DNA of 64,000 nt, from positions 13,578,001 through 13,642,000 of the forward strand of contig OX637345.1 of assembly GCA_951799405.1 (NCBI GenBank), read 5' to 3'. The stretch's first letter is position 1; every line of letters begins with the position of its first letter. The notes under the pieces are model-generated. The model worked only from the letters and a program-made list of their open reading frames with translations. It searched no databases and was not told where the DNA came from. The stretch is from Agapetus fuscipes. Taxonomy: Eukaryota > Arthropoda > Insecta > Trichoptera > Glossosomatidae. Below, piece after piece: positions 52,547 through 62,969 of the stretch. The translations under genes and the position numbers were made by a program.

Positions 52547-53784
52547 CTTGCTATAGCCGAAGGCTATAAAAGAAAGTTATGATTTGGTGTGAAAAAAAAA
52601 AATCGAGGTTTTCACGGAAATGAGTTGTCCTGGTGCAGGACATGCCAAAAAACACTATCTTTCAAAAACGTCCGTCTGTATGTATGTATGTATGTATGTA
52701 TGTATGTATGTATGTATGTATGTATGTATGTATGTGTGTGTGTCACTTTCCAAAGTATAAGACCTAGAGATACCAAATTTTGGCTACATCAACTTTTTTG
52801 GACATGTATTAAGTATGAATAACATGGCATTACACCAACTTGAAAATTCAAGATGGCTGCCATACAAAAAAAACATAAAATAGCACTTTTCTCAAAAACG
52901 GCTCCAAGAATTTTTCTTAAATTTTCAGAGTTGCCATTAATTAATTTTTAACTTAATAAATTAGTTATAACAACACTCTTACTAATCTGTGTCTATGGGC
53001 TGCCATATGAAAAAAACAAACGATTGTGATTTTCTCGAAAGTTAAGGGGTCAACAAAAATATAATTTTCTACAATATTATGGACAACATAAATTTCTACA
53101 AATTTACAAAAAAATTTTTTTGAAAAAATAAATATAAAGCACCGTTTACACGACCTGAAATTTTAAATCGAAAATATTACGAAAACCTATCAAAATGCAA
53201 GATATTTAAATTTGTTTTAAATTTTTTAGAAAGAACAAGCTTATTACTTTAATTCGTAATCATTTTTTTTTTACTTTTTTGAAAATTCAAGATGGCTTCC
53301 GAAGAGCTGAAAATTTAAAATGCGATTTTCTCAAAAACGGCTCCGACGATTTTTCTTAAATTTTTTGTGAATCCATTTATATAATAGTGCTATCTAATAA
53401 TTCTAATAATTTCTTCATCCTAATCTCGGTTTAGGGAGTTGCCATATAAAAGAAAAAAATAATGGAAAAATTCTCGGCAGTTAGAGGGTTAATAAAAAAA
53501 TAATGTACTGCAAATGTAAAACAATAATAATAACCTATATATTGCCATCATTATTTTTTCCAAAAAGTGAATCAAAAGTATAGCCGCGATACAAAGTGAA
53601 AATTTTCCATACAAAATGTATTAGCAATTTTCTTGGTAGTCAAAGGGTTAAAAATAGATAAAAGGCTGCCATTCTTAAAATTTTATAAATACCAATAATA
53701 ATCAGTCGTTACTTTTTCAAAATATAGCTAAAAAGTGTACCCACCATACAAAGTCCTAGTTTGCATACAGAATGGTTCAATGAC
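52547..53784. other. Unassigned AT-rich region with internal repeats
   Basis: Contains a (TGTA)n microsatellite at about 52677-52743 and a repeated block: AAATTCAAGATGGCTGCCAT at 52843 against AATTCAAGATGGCTTCCGAA at 53284. Each is followed by TTCTCAAAAACGGCTCC and TTTTTCTTAAATTTT. It may be the interior of a larger element. Confidence 0.55.
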
Positions 53785-53998
53785 CATCTATAATAATCTA
53801 GAATATAAGTTGCAATGAAATATAAACATTCAAAACTAATATGAAATGCATGCCCACAAACAGGTACGTGTAAGTTCGCGCTTACGAATGCTGAATTTGT
53901 ACTTACAAATTAAAACCAAATCTCAAATGAACATAAAACCTGCAACTCTTGCCGACCTTCCTTGAAACAGGGGTGACATTAACAAAGTGAATTCTTTT
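53785..53998 (-). repeat. A3 repeat
   Basis: TATAATAATCTAGAATATAAG-type tail, CACGTGTAAGTTCGCGC-like block, GAAACAGGGGTGACATTAAC. Its start is cut where LINE B sequence begins at 54005. Confidence 0.78.
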
Positions 53999-54004
53999 TT
54001 ACAC

Positions 54005-54690
54005 TTTAGGAGGACTGAGAAATGCGAGAAAATTGAGATAAGACTGAATGAAAAAAGAGTGGAGGTCGTGAAAGAATTTGATTATCTGGGAAGCAAGTTT
54101 GAGTCGAATGCGAAATTGACGAAATAATTGGAAAAGCGCGCTAGTAGAGGAAGAAGTGTAATGGAAACGATTGGAAGCATTACAAGGAATAGGAAACTTA
54201 CGAAGAATATGAGATCGGCGGTCCACAATGGCATATTGGTTGGTGGAAGTGAGGCTTAATGAATGTGAGCTGAGTAAAGTATGTAAGTACGGTTGAAATG
54301 GCTTACCTGAGAGCAATGGCTGGAAAGACACTGAGTGATAGAGTACGTAATGCTTGAGTGATGAACGAGTGTGGTATAAAAGAGAATATGAGAATGAAAG
54401 TACAAAAAAGTACGATGAGATGGTTCAGACATCTTGAAAGAATGGATGATGAACAACTAATGAAGAAAGTGTACAAAGGAAATGTCAGAGGAAAGCGTGG
54501 AAGGGGAAGGCTGAGGAAAGAATGCTTAGACCAAATAGGTGAGATTGAATGGATCCTGCAGAGTGAGAATAAGAGAAGAGTATGTATGAAAAAGGTGATG
54601 ACAGCAAAAAGTGGAGGCGCATCTGCGGAGGTACCGGCCACCCCTAATGAAACGGTGGCAGGATACAGTACAGTACAGTACAGAAATCAG
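54005..54690 (+). pseudogene. LINE B-like C-terminal fragment
   Basis: Frames read VVKEFDYLGSKFESNAKLTK, a stop, LEKRASRGRSVMETIGS, then after shifts NECGIKENMRMKVQKSTMRW, GRGRLRKECLDQIGEI. Ends GTGGAGGCGCATCTGCGGAG and a (CAGTA)n-type tail at 54663-54682. At least two frameshifts and two stops. Confidence 0.83.
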
Positions 54691-54716
54691 CTTCATACCA
54701 ACCTATGAGTCGAGGA
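54689..54716 (-). repeat. A3 repeat, 5' tip only
   Basis: CAGCTTCATACCAACCTATGAGTCGAG: only the terminal 28 bp, right after the LINE B tail. Confidence 0.5.
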
Positions 54717-54719
54717 TCT

Positions 54720-54830
54720 TTCTTGTGTAATTGGCGCTTTTTCCAGAGAAGATCAACCTCGCAGAGGACTCTTGAGGTGTGATTCACACAAAACGGCGCT
54801 CACCAAATAAATCATCCAAATATTTTTTAT
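54720..54830 (+). mobile_element. S1 SINE 3' end with LINE C-like tail
   Basis: AATTGGCGCTTTTTCCAGAG, CTCTTGAGGTGTGATTCACA, CGGCGCTCACCAAATAAATC. Head lost by 5' truncation. Confidence 0.78.
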
Positions 54831-55034
54831 TCACTTAAGAATTTATATGGCTATTTCCATACTCGCACGGGTATGCAGGTACACACCGCCGTGGAATAAA
54901 ATTGATTTATTATCGATATATTATATTTTCATTGAAACTGCATAAGCTGGTAGATGATTATAGCTTTACATACGTCATACAGTGGGTTAATTTTTGCAAG
55001 AAAGTCGAGTGCAGATTCTGTGCAATTTATTTAA

Positions 55035-55130
55035 CATGAAAACCGGTTGTTTTGGAAATAGACTGAATGATAGTTTGTGTATAAGAAGTAGGTATTCTTA
55101 TTTATCGTACTTTTTAATCAAAGACTAGAT
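55035..55130 (+). repeat. R2 dispersed repeat, copy 1
   Basis: AACATGAAAACCGGTTGTTT to TTTAATCAAAGACTAG. A second copy follows R1 directly at 57132-57236. Confidence 0.8.
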
Positions 55131-55439
55131 AGATCTTTGACAAGGGACTCGGCGCATTTCAAATGTGGGGAGAAATGTGACGTCATTTAGACAGGCTAGA
55201 TTAACGACAGAGTCATAATTACAATACAATTTGATGTAGGTAGTTTAAAAGGATACTGAAGCACTACGGACAGCATATTATGTTTCATAATCTATAATGC
55301 TGTACAAATATAAAATAAAAACCCTATTTATCGGGAAACAGCTATTTATTTACTACGGATGACGTCACATACCCGAATGATTCTTTTCATCAGCCGAGAC
55401 ATCTTCTTCTTCTTCTTCTTCCTGCATTAGATCTAAGAT
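55131..55439. other. No feature recognised
   Basis: AT-rich with a (CTT)n run near 55404-55420. Nothing coding. Confidence 0.35.
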
Positions 55440-55735
55440 CCGTTTATTGCGGAACCCCTCCTGTGATATCTTTACACGCCGTATTCTTCAGTTCTTCGGA
55501 CACGTTGTCCGTGGCAATGAGGAAAGCCTGGAACAACTTACTATGATCGGTAGCTTGAAGGGGAAGAGAGGAAGATCTCCCATACGATGGACCGATCAAG
55601 TGAAGACAGCGGTAGGTATCTTGGTGGTTGGAGCGCTACGGGCAGCGCAGTAAAGAGAGAACTGGAGAAGAGTGGTTGCTTCCACACGGGTGACAGCCCT
55701 CAGCAATGAAAAACAAGATTAAGAAGAATGTTGAA
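55440..55735 (+). pseudogene. LINE G (RTE-type) C-terminal fragment
   Basis: Open frame: TRRILQFFGHVVRGNEESLE, GSLKGKRGRSPIRWTDQVK, ending ALRAAQ at a stop. Homologous in layout to LINE F but a different family. The tail resembles AACAAGATTAAGAAGAA. Confidence 0.78.
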
Positions 55736-55865
55736 ATCATCAATATGATCACAATACTTTACTGAATACTTAAATGTCTTTTTCAAATGATGAAAGAACA
55801 CATATCAGACTATCAGTTAGGTTTGTATGAAGCATACATCATAACTTGAGGAAAAAGCCGTCAAT

Positions 55866-56065
55866 CAAACAGTGGTTGATGAAGGAGGTCAGGACACACA
55901 CAGGGCAAGGTGTCTGTACGGAGTGGTGGTGGATTGTCATACATTGTGAGTATGGAACTGGAGAAGAAGGGCGTCATACAAACAGTGGTTGATGAAGGAG
56001 GTCAGGACACACACAGGGCAAGGTACTGTACGGAGTGGTGGTGGATTGTCATACATTGTAAGTAT
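55866..56065 (+). repeat. 113-bp tandem dimer, second locus
   Basis: Units start CAAACAGTGGTTGATGAAGG at 55866 and 55979. Reverse complement of the dimer at 21350-21566, including the CACACACAGGGCAAGG join. Confidence 0.9.
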
Positions 56066-56464
56066 TGAACCAAAGAAGAAGATAGGAAATATATACTTCA
56101 AAGAAGATTATGAAGCTTTCATATCATTATATATTCAAATATACAACTACTAATGTATTAAAGATAAGATCTTTAAGGTGGAGGTAAAATGGGAGGTGAA
56201 ACATATATTATATATTAAAGTGGAAATGGGTGTTTCGAGAAAGGGGAGTTGGGTGGCTTAAGGGGGGAGGCTTTGAGCGTCTTGGAAACCCCCCCCCCCC
56301 ATGTCTTAAATTTATATTACCAGCCCCCCTGCCCCCCGAGGGTAATTTGAGAATATTCCAAAGCGCCATTTTCTGGGCGTCTTGGGGGGACTGTAATGTT
56401 TTATGATTTATGAAGGGGACATGGTAAATATACTTACAAGTGTACGAAGTTCAAATTGATACAT
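56066..56464. other. Unassigned; C/G-run patch
   Basis: C13-like run at about 56288-56300, with nearby GCCCCCCTGCCCCCCGAGGG. No gene. Confidence 0.4.
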
Positions 56465-56935
56465 TATATAGTCCAGTCAATAGCTCAGTTGATAGAATGC
56501 TTGCATTCCATGCCGAGAGCAATGCAAAAAAAAAAAAAACGCAACTAAGCTACACATATAGTGTAACTTCTTGCCGCGTTATCCCCGAAGGGGTCGCATG
56601 TGGCGGGTTGAACCTATTTATTTTTACAGGTAAAGGGGCCGGCCTTACGCCAACCACTTCAGTTGAAGTGGGGGTTTCCCAGCTCTCGAGGGGGCTGGTA
56701 CTCATTTCTTGTGAAGGTTGAGTAAACCTTGCCGGTATTTTTATTATGGGGTTTGAAATAAACACCGAAATAGGAAATCATTTCTGACACCCTCCTCGGT
56801 GGGATTCGAACCCGAGCTCACGGGGTAGAATGCGAGCACTCTACCAACTGAGCTATCGACCGGACAGCTTGACTGAGAGCTTGGGTTCGAATTCCACCGA
56901 GGGTGTAAGAAATTATTTCCAGTTTCGGTGTTTAT
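56465..56935. mobile_element. Full S3 (minus) nested between two plus-strand S3 head pieces
   Basis: Plus-strand head fragment 56465-56520 (AATAGCTCAGTTGATAGAAT), poly(A) at 56525-56539, then a complete minus-strand S3 at 56540-56863, then a plus-strand B-box/body piece 56873-56935 (GGGTTCGAATTCCACCG). It looks like one S3 inserted into another. Confidence 0.75.
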
Positions 56936-56942
56936 TGTTATT

Positions 56943-57236
56943 TTCATGAAGACTAGATTAACCTGTTCGGGTCGATATTTTTGTGAAAAACTTGTTTCTA
57001 CAAATGGTCAGAAAAATTGTCTCACGGTCATGCCGTGTCTCTTCGTACATCTAGGTACCTGTTTTTCTTGTGCACAAAAATTGCAGGTGAATTTAGAAAA
57101 AAAAACATGTAAATTTTAGTGCACCCCTTTTCACACGACAACCGGTTGGTTATTGAAATAGGTTTGAAGGACTGAATGATATTTTTGTGTATAAGAAGTA
57201 GGTATTCTTACTTGTCGTGCTATTTAATCAAATACT
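56943..57236 (+). repeat. R1+R2 joined copy
   Basis: R1 (56943-57131) followed at once by R2 (57132-57236). Elsewhere these halves are 2.5 kb apart (52358-52546 and 55035-55130). Confidence 0.85.
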
Positions 57237-57381
57237 GAGGCTGAGTAAACCTTGCTGGTATCTTATTATGGGTTTAAAATAAAAATCGAAACGGGAAATA
57301 ATTTCTGACGCCCTCGGTGGGATTCAACCACGAGCTCTCGGCATGGAATGCAATCACTCTACCGACTAAGCTATCGACCGG
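57237..57381 (-). mobile_element. S3 SINE, 5' half
   Basis: Minus strand: CCGGTCGATAGCTTAGTCGG head, then the body to CTTACTCAGCCTC. The 3' module is absent. Confidence 0.78.
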
Positions 57382-57411
57382 ATGCAATTTAGATTATAAA
57401 TAGCTACATAT

Positions 57412-57990
57412 TTTAGTTAATTTATGTTTTTTAAAAAAACACAAATTTTGATTAAAACACTGTTTTATTTTCACACACGATGTCAATTTTATTTGAATTA
57501 CATTCTACAAACGTTTTCGACCTATATGGTCATCTTCAGGTAGGATTACAATTATATTTTTTTATGGCTTGTGTATTAACACATTAACTCATATTGATTA
57601 ATTTATGTTTTTTAAAAAAACACAATTTTTTATTAAAACACTGTTTTATTTTCACACGCGATACTGATTTTATCTGAATTACAATCTACAAACGTTTTCG
57701 ACCTATATGGTCATCTTCAGGTAGGATTACAATAAAAGTACCTAGTTTTAAATAAATTTAGTCATTATTTATTTATTAAATTAAATTATTAAAAAAATAT
57801 TTTTAATAAAAAAACTTTTATTGTAATCCAACCTGAAGATGACCATATGGGTCGAAAACGTTTGTAGATTGTAATTCAGATAAAATCAGTATCGCGTGTG
57901 AAAATAAAACAGTGTTTTAATAAAAAATTGTGTTTTTTTAAAAAACATAAATTAATCAATATGAATTAATACACAAGCCATAAAAAAATA
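57412..57990. mobile_element. Foldback element with three copies of a hammerhead-like motif
   Basis: Three arms of ~150-180 bp: minus-like 57412-57590 and 57591-57745, plus-like 57815-57990. The second and third form a long inverted repeat with a ~70-bp spacer. Each arm holds CCTGAAGAT, stem GACC/GGTC, then GAAAACG (57515-57540, 57696-57721, 57833-57857). Penelope-type elements are known to carry hammerhead motifs in their terminal repeats; that assignment is inference. Confidence 0.6.
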
Positions 57991-58439
57991 TAACATATTT
58001 TAGTCGTCATCAAGAAAAAAGTTCATCATAAAAAAGGGAATTATCTGTATATGACTTGCTTTATTTTAATAACTTGTAAAGTATAAAAAAAACAAATAGG
58101 TATATCGCGTCAAAACCCTTCCAATCAGCATTTAGTACAGTAAAATAAATAAATATTCCATCAGTATAACCAACCCCCAAATAAGTGGTATATTCCATAG
58201 AGCGAACAGGGGGTGGGAAGAAGGTCTCCTTATGCCGGGCGGTGAATACTTACCCCACACACTTTGGGGGAGGGAGATGGCGCGAGGGGGTACGGTGGGG
58301 GGAGGCGCTACCCCCTTGGCGAAAATGAGAGGGTTGTTAAAAGGAAACTAGGTAAGTAATAGGTGGTCCAAAAAATATTAAAAACAATCTACAATTTATG
58401 ATGAGTTTTTCCCGGGGGTGATTTTGGACGAGTAATACA
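57991..58439. other. Unassigned; G-rich patch
   Basis: 58205-58320 is G-rich. No gene. Confidence 0.35.
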
Positions 58440-58775
58440 ATTTTGAAAGTATTTGTGATAAGGCTTATACCAATCTATAAGTGAAGAAAGAAAAATAGTG
58501 CAAGGCATTCTCAAAATAAATATTTAAAAAATCTCCATAATAATCTATAGCAACCAACATTGCAACTGTAAAAAATGGTTCACTTTGCCAATGTAAGCCC
58601 TGTGTCAGGGAAGGTCGGCAAAAGTTGTAGGGCTTATGTTCATTTGAGGTTTGGATTTTATTTGTAAGTACACATTCAGCATTTTGTAAGCGCGAACTAC
58701 ACGTGTTTGTTTGTGGGCCTGCATTTGATATGAGCTTTAAATGTAATATATCTTTGCAACTTTGATTTAGGATTG
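58440..58775. repeat. A3 tip (minus) and A3 body (plus)
   Basis: Minus-strand 5' tip TTATACCAATCTATAAGTGAAG at about 58463-58484. Plus-strand A3 from about 58560 (GTAAAAAATGGTTCACTTTG) to ATATCTTTGCAACTTTGATT. Confidence 0.78.
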
Positions 58776-58864
58776 CAGATAAACCGCATGTTTTTCAGTA
58801 TCTGCATTATTTTTTTATTTCATTCAGAATCATAGCCTTTTGTATTTAAAATTTCCATTATTAC

Positions 58865-58955
58865 TCTAGATAAACCATTGAATTTGGTCCATCCATATAT
58901 TTCTCGGTCATCCTCTACCACGGCATCCTCTTTGTAGATTCATTGTTTACCTGTT
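58865..58955 (-). mobile_element. LINE A C-terminal fragment
   Basis: Minus strand matches the DGCRGRGRPRKVWMDQI region (as GCCGTGGTAGAGGATGACCG and TATATGGATGGACCAA). About 25 codons only. Confidence 0.6.
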
Positions 58956-59434
58956 GTGTAATCGTAAAACAAATAAAATAACATTATTTATACTCATTTT
59001 ACTTATGGAACCACATGTATGATTTCAATCTATTCTACCTCGGAAATAAACCATTTTTTGTTTTACATCGATTGCAATCACTTTATTGCATTATATCCAA
59101 ATAAAAATTGGAACACATTTTTTGCACCACCCTGTAGATTTCCAAGCTACGAGCAACCGGAAGAAGGCGCACAAGAAGAAGATGCGCGGAACGTGGGGAG
59201 GGGGGACAGTGGCGTACCTACAGTAAAATATATTGTTATATTTATAAGCGGGGTTTATGTAATAAAAACTGCGGTTGTTTATTTTACACAATTTATTTTA
59301 TCACTTTCGGTTCAGAGCTACATTTGCACAGGATAGTACGACGGTTGATTTATATCTGATCTTCACGAGGATTTTGGGCCTAATTTATATAGGTTATTAA
59401 GAAAATTCTCGAAACATGGAGAATCGTTACGTTT
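58956..59434. other. No feature recognised
   Basis: AT-rich; the 105-codon frame at 59019-59336 has no domain signature and a T-rich composition. Not called. Confidence 0.35.
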
Positions 59435-59700
59435 GTCGGTGTAATGGCCACGGGGGCCAAGTGGGCTGATCTTTCTAGCGTGTTTGGAATAAAACATTAG
59501 GGTCAAAGTATGGTTCGACCCAGGCGGGGATCGAACCATACTTTGACCCTGGTTTAACAGATGTTATTGGGTAATTATTAATTGTTAATTCATTAAAATA
59601 AACAAAAATAAATTTATAATTGATGATATTAATACCTGTTTCTGACCAGGCTGAATAGGTTGGTGAATTATTGCATTCCTCTTCACAAATCTATTTAAAA
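59435..59700 (+). mobile_element. S4-like SINE containing a 20-bp perfect palindrome
   Basis: GTCGGTGTAATGGCCACGGG start, an insertion-like palindrome (59499-59518 against 59531-59550), CTGGTTTAACAGATG, a further insertion with TTGATGATATTAATACCTGT (also seen at 4530-4549), and the S4 end GGTTGGTGAATTATTGCATT. Confidence 0.65.
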
Positions 59701-59989
59701 AAAAATACCAGCTTACTTGATTTAACCAGAATATTATTCAACCCTTAATTACTTATATTATATATTCGTAATAATATTATATATTAGTAATGAATTACCT
59801 AAGAAAGATAGCCCGAATCGTGGCACAGAAAATACCAGACGGCAAGTGTGAAAATCCTTTAGTTTAAAAAGGTTTTGTCATGAGCACTGCCTTATAACTA
59901 GTTGGATTACTATGGGAAGTTAATACCCGATAAATATTTTATCCACGATATGCTCAAACAGTGAATCAGCACACATTCAGTTTTACCTT
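59701..59989. other. No feature recognised
   Basis: AT-rich; nothing supported. Confidence 0.3.
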
Positions 59990-60083
59990 TAAGGAGATAT
60001 GTTAAACTGATACTCTTAGTTGAGATTGAACCCTAGCGTTCGGGCATAGAACGCAAGCATTCTACCAACTCAGTTTTCAACCG
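59990..60083 (-). mobile_element. S3-like head fragment
   Basis: Minus strand: CCGGTTGAAAACTGAGTTGG, GTAGAATGCTTGCGTTC, B-box-like GGGTTCAATCTC. Diverged. Confidence 0.55.
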
Positions 60084-60898
60084 GAAATTTAAGTTTTTTT
60101 TTATATACGCCTCTGTGTTTTTTTCGTACATACGCTGGGTTGTATATAAAACTGGCGCTCTGTACATCATCCCTTATATCGTGGGGGGGGGGGGGGCGGG
60201 GGGGATGTATAGAATATAATTATTCTACGTGTATTAAAATATAATATAGTTCACCCTCCGACGTAAGAGAGCTGCCGGGGCTTTGAAGAGGGTACACAAA
60301 TGTATAGGAAGGTGGGCGGAGATCGGACGGGGGAGGAACATTCAGACGCCATTACTGGGCCCTTGGTTAATTTATTGAAATTTAAATTAATTGTTGTTTT
60401 CCTGTCAGAAAATAAGCTGTTACAATTTGCTTGGGTTCAATTTAATAAAACTACGATTCAATTTATTTTCCACGATTTATTTTAGGAATTTGCTCACATT
60501 TGGTTCACAGTTCAAAATTTTGTACTTCTCGCCTAACGGCTTGGGTACTAATCGGGTACTCCTGCCCTCCAAAACACTGCAATCCGTATTTATAGGTGAC
60601 TAAAGGGTATTCTAGCATACACCGGACCATGCCAGAATCGTCTCAAGCAGATGGTTCGTGCAACCATCCAAATATTTACATCTAGACACATATATACAAG
60701 TAAGTAAAAACTCACAGCCACACAATCATAAGTAAACATACACATACATAAACTCATACATTCAGAGCAATACAATAAAGATAATGATCTATCTAGTTTT
60801 TTTTTAAATTATATAAATATACATACAAATTCAGTTGCAAAGATATATCAACGTTTCAATCATATCTATTGCACATAAATAGCCAGCATTCATAAAAA
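60084..60898. other. Unassigned; poly-G run
   Basis: G-run at 60183-60204. Short (CA)-rich stretches near 60680-60770. No gene. Confidence 0.35.
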
Positions 60899-61095
60899 AT
60901 GAAAACTAGCTCCTACGGGAGCTGGGAAATCCCCACTTCAACTGAATGTGGTTGTTGGTGTGAGCCCGGCCCCCTTACCTGTAAAAATAATAATAGGTCC
61001 CGAATCGCCACATGCGACCTCTTCAGGAATAACGCAGGCAAGAAGCTACACCATATGTATAGCTTAGTTGCGAGTTGCGTCATAATAATAATAAT
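60899..61095 (+). mobile_element. S3 SINE, 5'-truncated
   Basis: CTCCTACGGGAGCTGGGAAA to CATATGTATAGCTTAGTTGC, then (ATA)n shared with the minus-strand LINE C tail that follows. Confidence 0.8.
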
Positions 61096-61405
61096 AATTT
61101 GACAATATTTTTAGTGCCGTTTTGTGAGTTCACCGCAAGGGCACTGCAGAGCCATAGTCCCTCCTGAACAGACATGTCTTTAATCCTGACTTAAAAGCGT
61201 TTGCACTCTCCACAGCTCTCAGCTCGTGTGGTAAGGCATTCCACAGCAGAGGGCCGGCAATGCAAAAGGCACGATCTGCGTTATCTGAATTGATAAAAAT
61301 ATATCCTTGCAACTTAGATTACAGATTAAATGGTGACATCTCTCTGCCGAAACCGCTTTGCTATCTCGCAAGCCATACGCCCGCCGCTTCCTTAATAATA
61401 CATAC
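61085..61405 (-). pseudogene. LINE C-type C-terminal fragment
   Basis: Minus strand: CIAGPLLWNALPHELRAVES and ANAFKSGLKTCLF, the classic CR1/L2 end, then the 3' end with CACAAAACGGCACT and (ATT)n. Upstream, a ~35-bp A3 tail piece (TAATCTAAGTTGCAAGGATA) interrupts the frame near 61290-61325. Confidence 0.8.
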
Positions 61406-61410
61406 AAACA

Positions 61411-61860
61411 TAAAACACACAGAGAGGGGTTGAGAGCGAACGAGGGGGAGGAAGGGGGGGGGGGGGTTTGAAAATATGTCTGCTCTGCTTTTCGGGGGGC
61501 AGCGCGGGGGGGGGGGAGAAGAGTTTTGAAATACGTGAGACTAAAACTCTCCCCCGGATGGGACGGGAGGTGCTATGGGGGGCGGCAGCCTTAGTTAAAA
61601 CTAAGATGGCGTCGTGCCGCAAGGATCTCCCCCCCCCCTTCTCACTCCCCCCAACTGGCATCCGCCGGCAAACGAGGGGGAGGATTTCTTCTACCTCATT
61701 CTCTACCCACTCCCCCCCTTTCAAATAGCATCCTCTTTGGTTTTGTTCCCTTGGAGATTATTTTATACATAAGTATATTTTAGAGTGTCATATATAACTT
61801 GTACACGTCACAAGTGTGTTTTGTAATTTATTAGAAAATATTCTGATATATAAGAGAGCA
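61411..61860. other. G/C-homopolymer-rich patch
   Basis: G-rich 61445-61522 and C-rich 61628-61660. Overlapping open frames on both strands are proline/glycine-rich artefacts of base composition. Confidence 0.5.
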
Positions 61861-62095
61861 TCTATAATCTAAGTTGCAAAGGCATTAAAGATTCATATTG
61901 AAAGCATTTTCCACAATAATATAAGTAATATTTTGCGCTTACACATGCCGCATGTGAACTTGTTACATAAAAACACAATCTCAAATGAACATAAGCCCTG
62001 AAAATTTTGCCTTCCCTGAAACAGGGGTGACTTTGGCAAAGTCAACTATGTTTTTGCAGGATGGGTGATCAGCTTTATACGAATTTATAAATATA
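61861..62095 (-). repeat. A3 repeat
   Basis: TCTATAATCTAAGTTGCAAA to TATACGAATTTATAAAT, with a small deletion before ACTTTGGCAAAG. Confidence 0.8.
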
Positions 62096-62120
62096 GCAAC
62101 ACAATTATACAATATAACGC

Positions 62121-62373
62121 CCCCCTCACTTTATTTTTACGCGTAAGGGGGCCGGTCTTACGCCAACCTCTTCAGTTGAAGTGGGAGTTACCCAGCACCC
62201 CAGGGGGCTGGTTCTCATGTCTTTTGAAGGCTGAGTAAAACTTGCTGGTATTTTATTTTCGGTTTTGAAATATACACCGAAACGGGAAATCATTTCTGAC
62301 ACCCTCAGTGGGATTCGAACCCGAGCTCACGGCATGGATTGCAAGCACTCTACCAACTGAGCTGTCGACTGGT
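62121..62373 (-). mobile_element. S3 SINE, 3' end shortened
   Basis: Minus strand: CAGTCGACAGCTCAGTTGGT, B box GGGTTCGAATCCCACTG, body to TTACGCGTAAAAATAAAG. It lacks the last ~70 bp. Confidence 0.83.
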
Positions 62374-62429
62374 CAAACACGCCACTCAAATTCCACCGCC
62401 TTGTCCGCTCGACCAAAGTGTTGACACTG

Positions 62430-62587
62430 ATATTCACCTGATGTGTCACAATTAAAAAAACCAAACCTCAAATGAACAGAGGCCCAGCAACTTTTTTGTC
62501 CTTCTCTGCAACAGGGGTGGATATTGTCAAAGTGAACCATTTTTTACAGCATGAGTAGTCAGCCTCACACCAACCTATAATTCAAGG
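62430..62587 (-). repeat. A3 repeat, 5' half
   Basis: AACCTCAAATGAACAGAGGC to CACCAACCTATAATTCAAGG. Confidence 0.78.
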
Positions 62588-62969
62588 AATAAAAACTAAA
62601 AATGTTCTCTAACGTGTAAAATATTTTCCTGAAAAGTTCCCAGCAATTTTACAAAAACTACACGTTTTTTAGAACGGGGAGAACATTTCAGCACAGTGAT
62701 TTTAATGAAAAACTTCCAGATGGTTTTAAAATATTTACAAAAAGCTCCCCGGAGCGCAAAAAGCTCGAGATATTTTACATTTTCATTTTTCAGGCGTTTC
62801 CTTTGCCACCGCTACATAATATTCAACTTTCAGGGAAGCTTTTTCATTTTCATATCTGGCTTTAGTAAAACTACTCTTTCATGTCGGGAGATGATTAAAA
62901 AATTCTATCTAATACTAGTGAATCTATTTTTTTTCCACAAAAAAGTAAAATAAGTAACATTTTTTTTTA
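62588..62969. other. No feature recognised
   Basis: AT-rich; nothing supported. Confidence 0.3.

Noticed and set aside
57833..57857. Confirmed hammerhead ribozyme
   Set aside because: The core has one extra nucleotide before the stem, and I could not place stems I and III; reported only as hammerhead-like.
59019..59336. 105-codon plus-strand frame
   Set aside because: No recognisable domain, and T-rich composition typical of chance frames here.
61392..61728. Proline/glycine-rich frames on both strands
   Set aside because: Produced by G- and C-runs; low-complexity artefacts.
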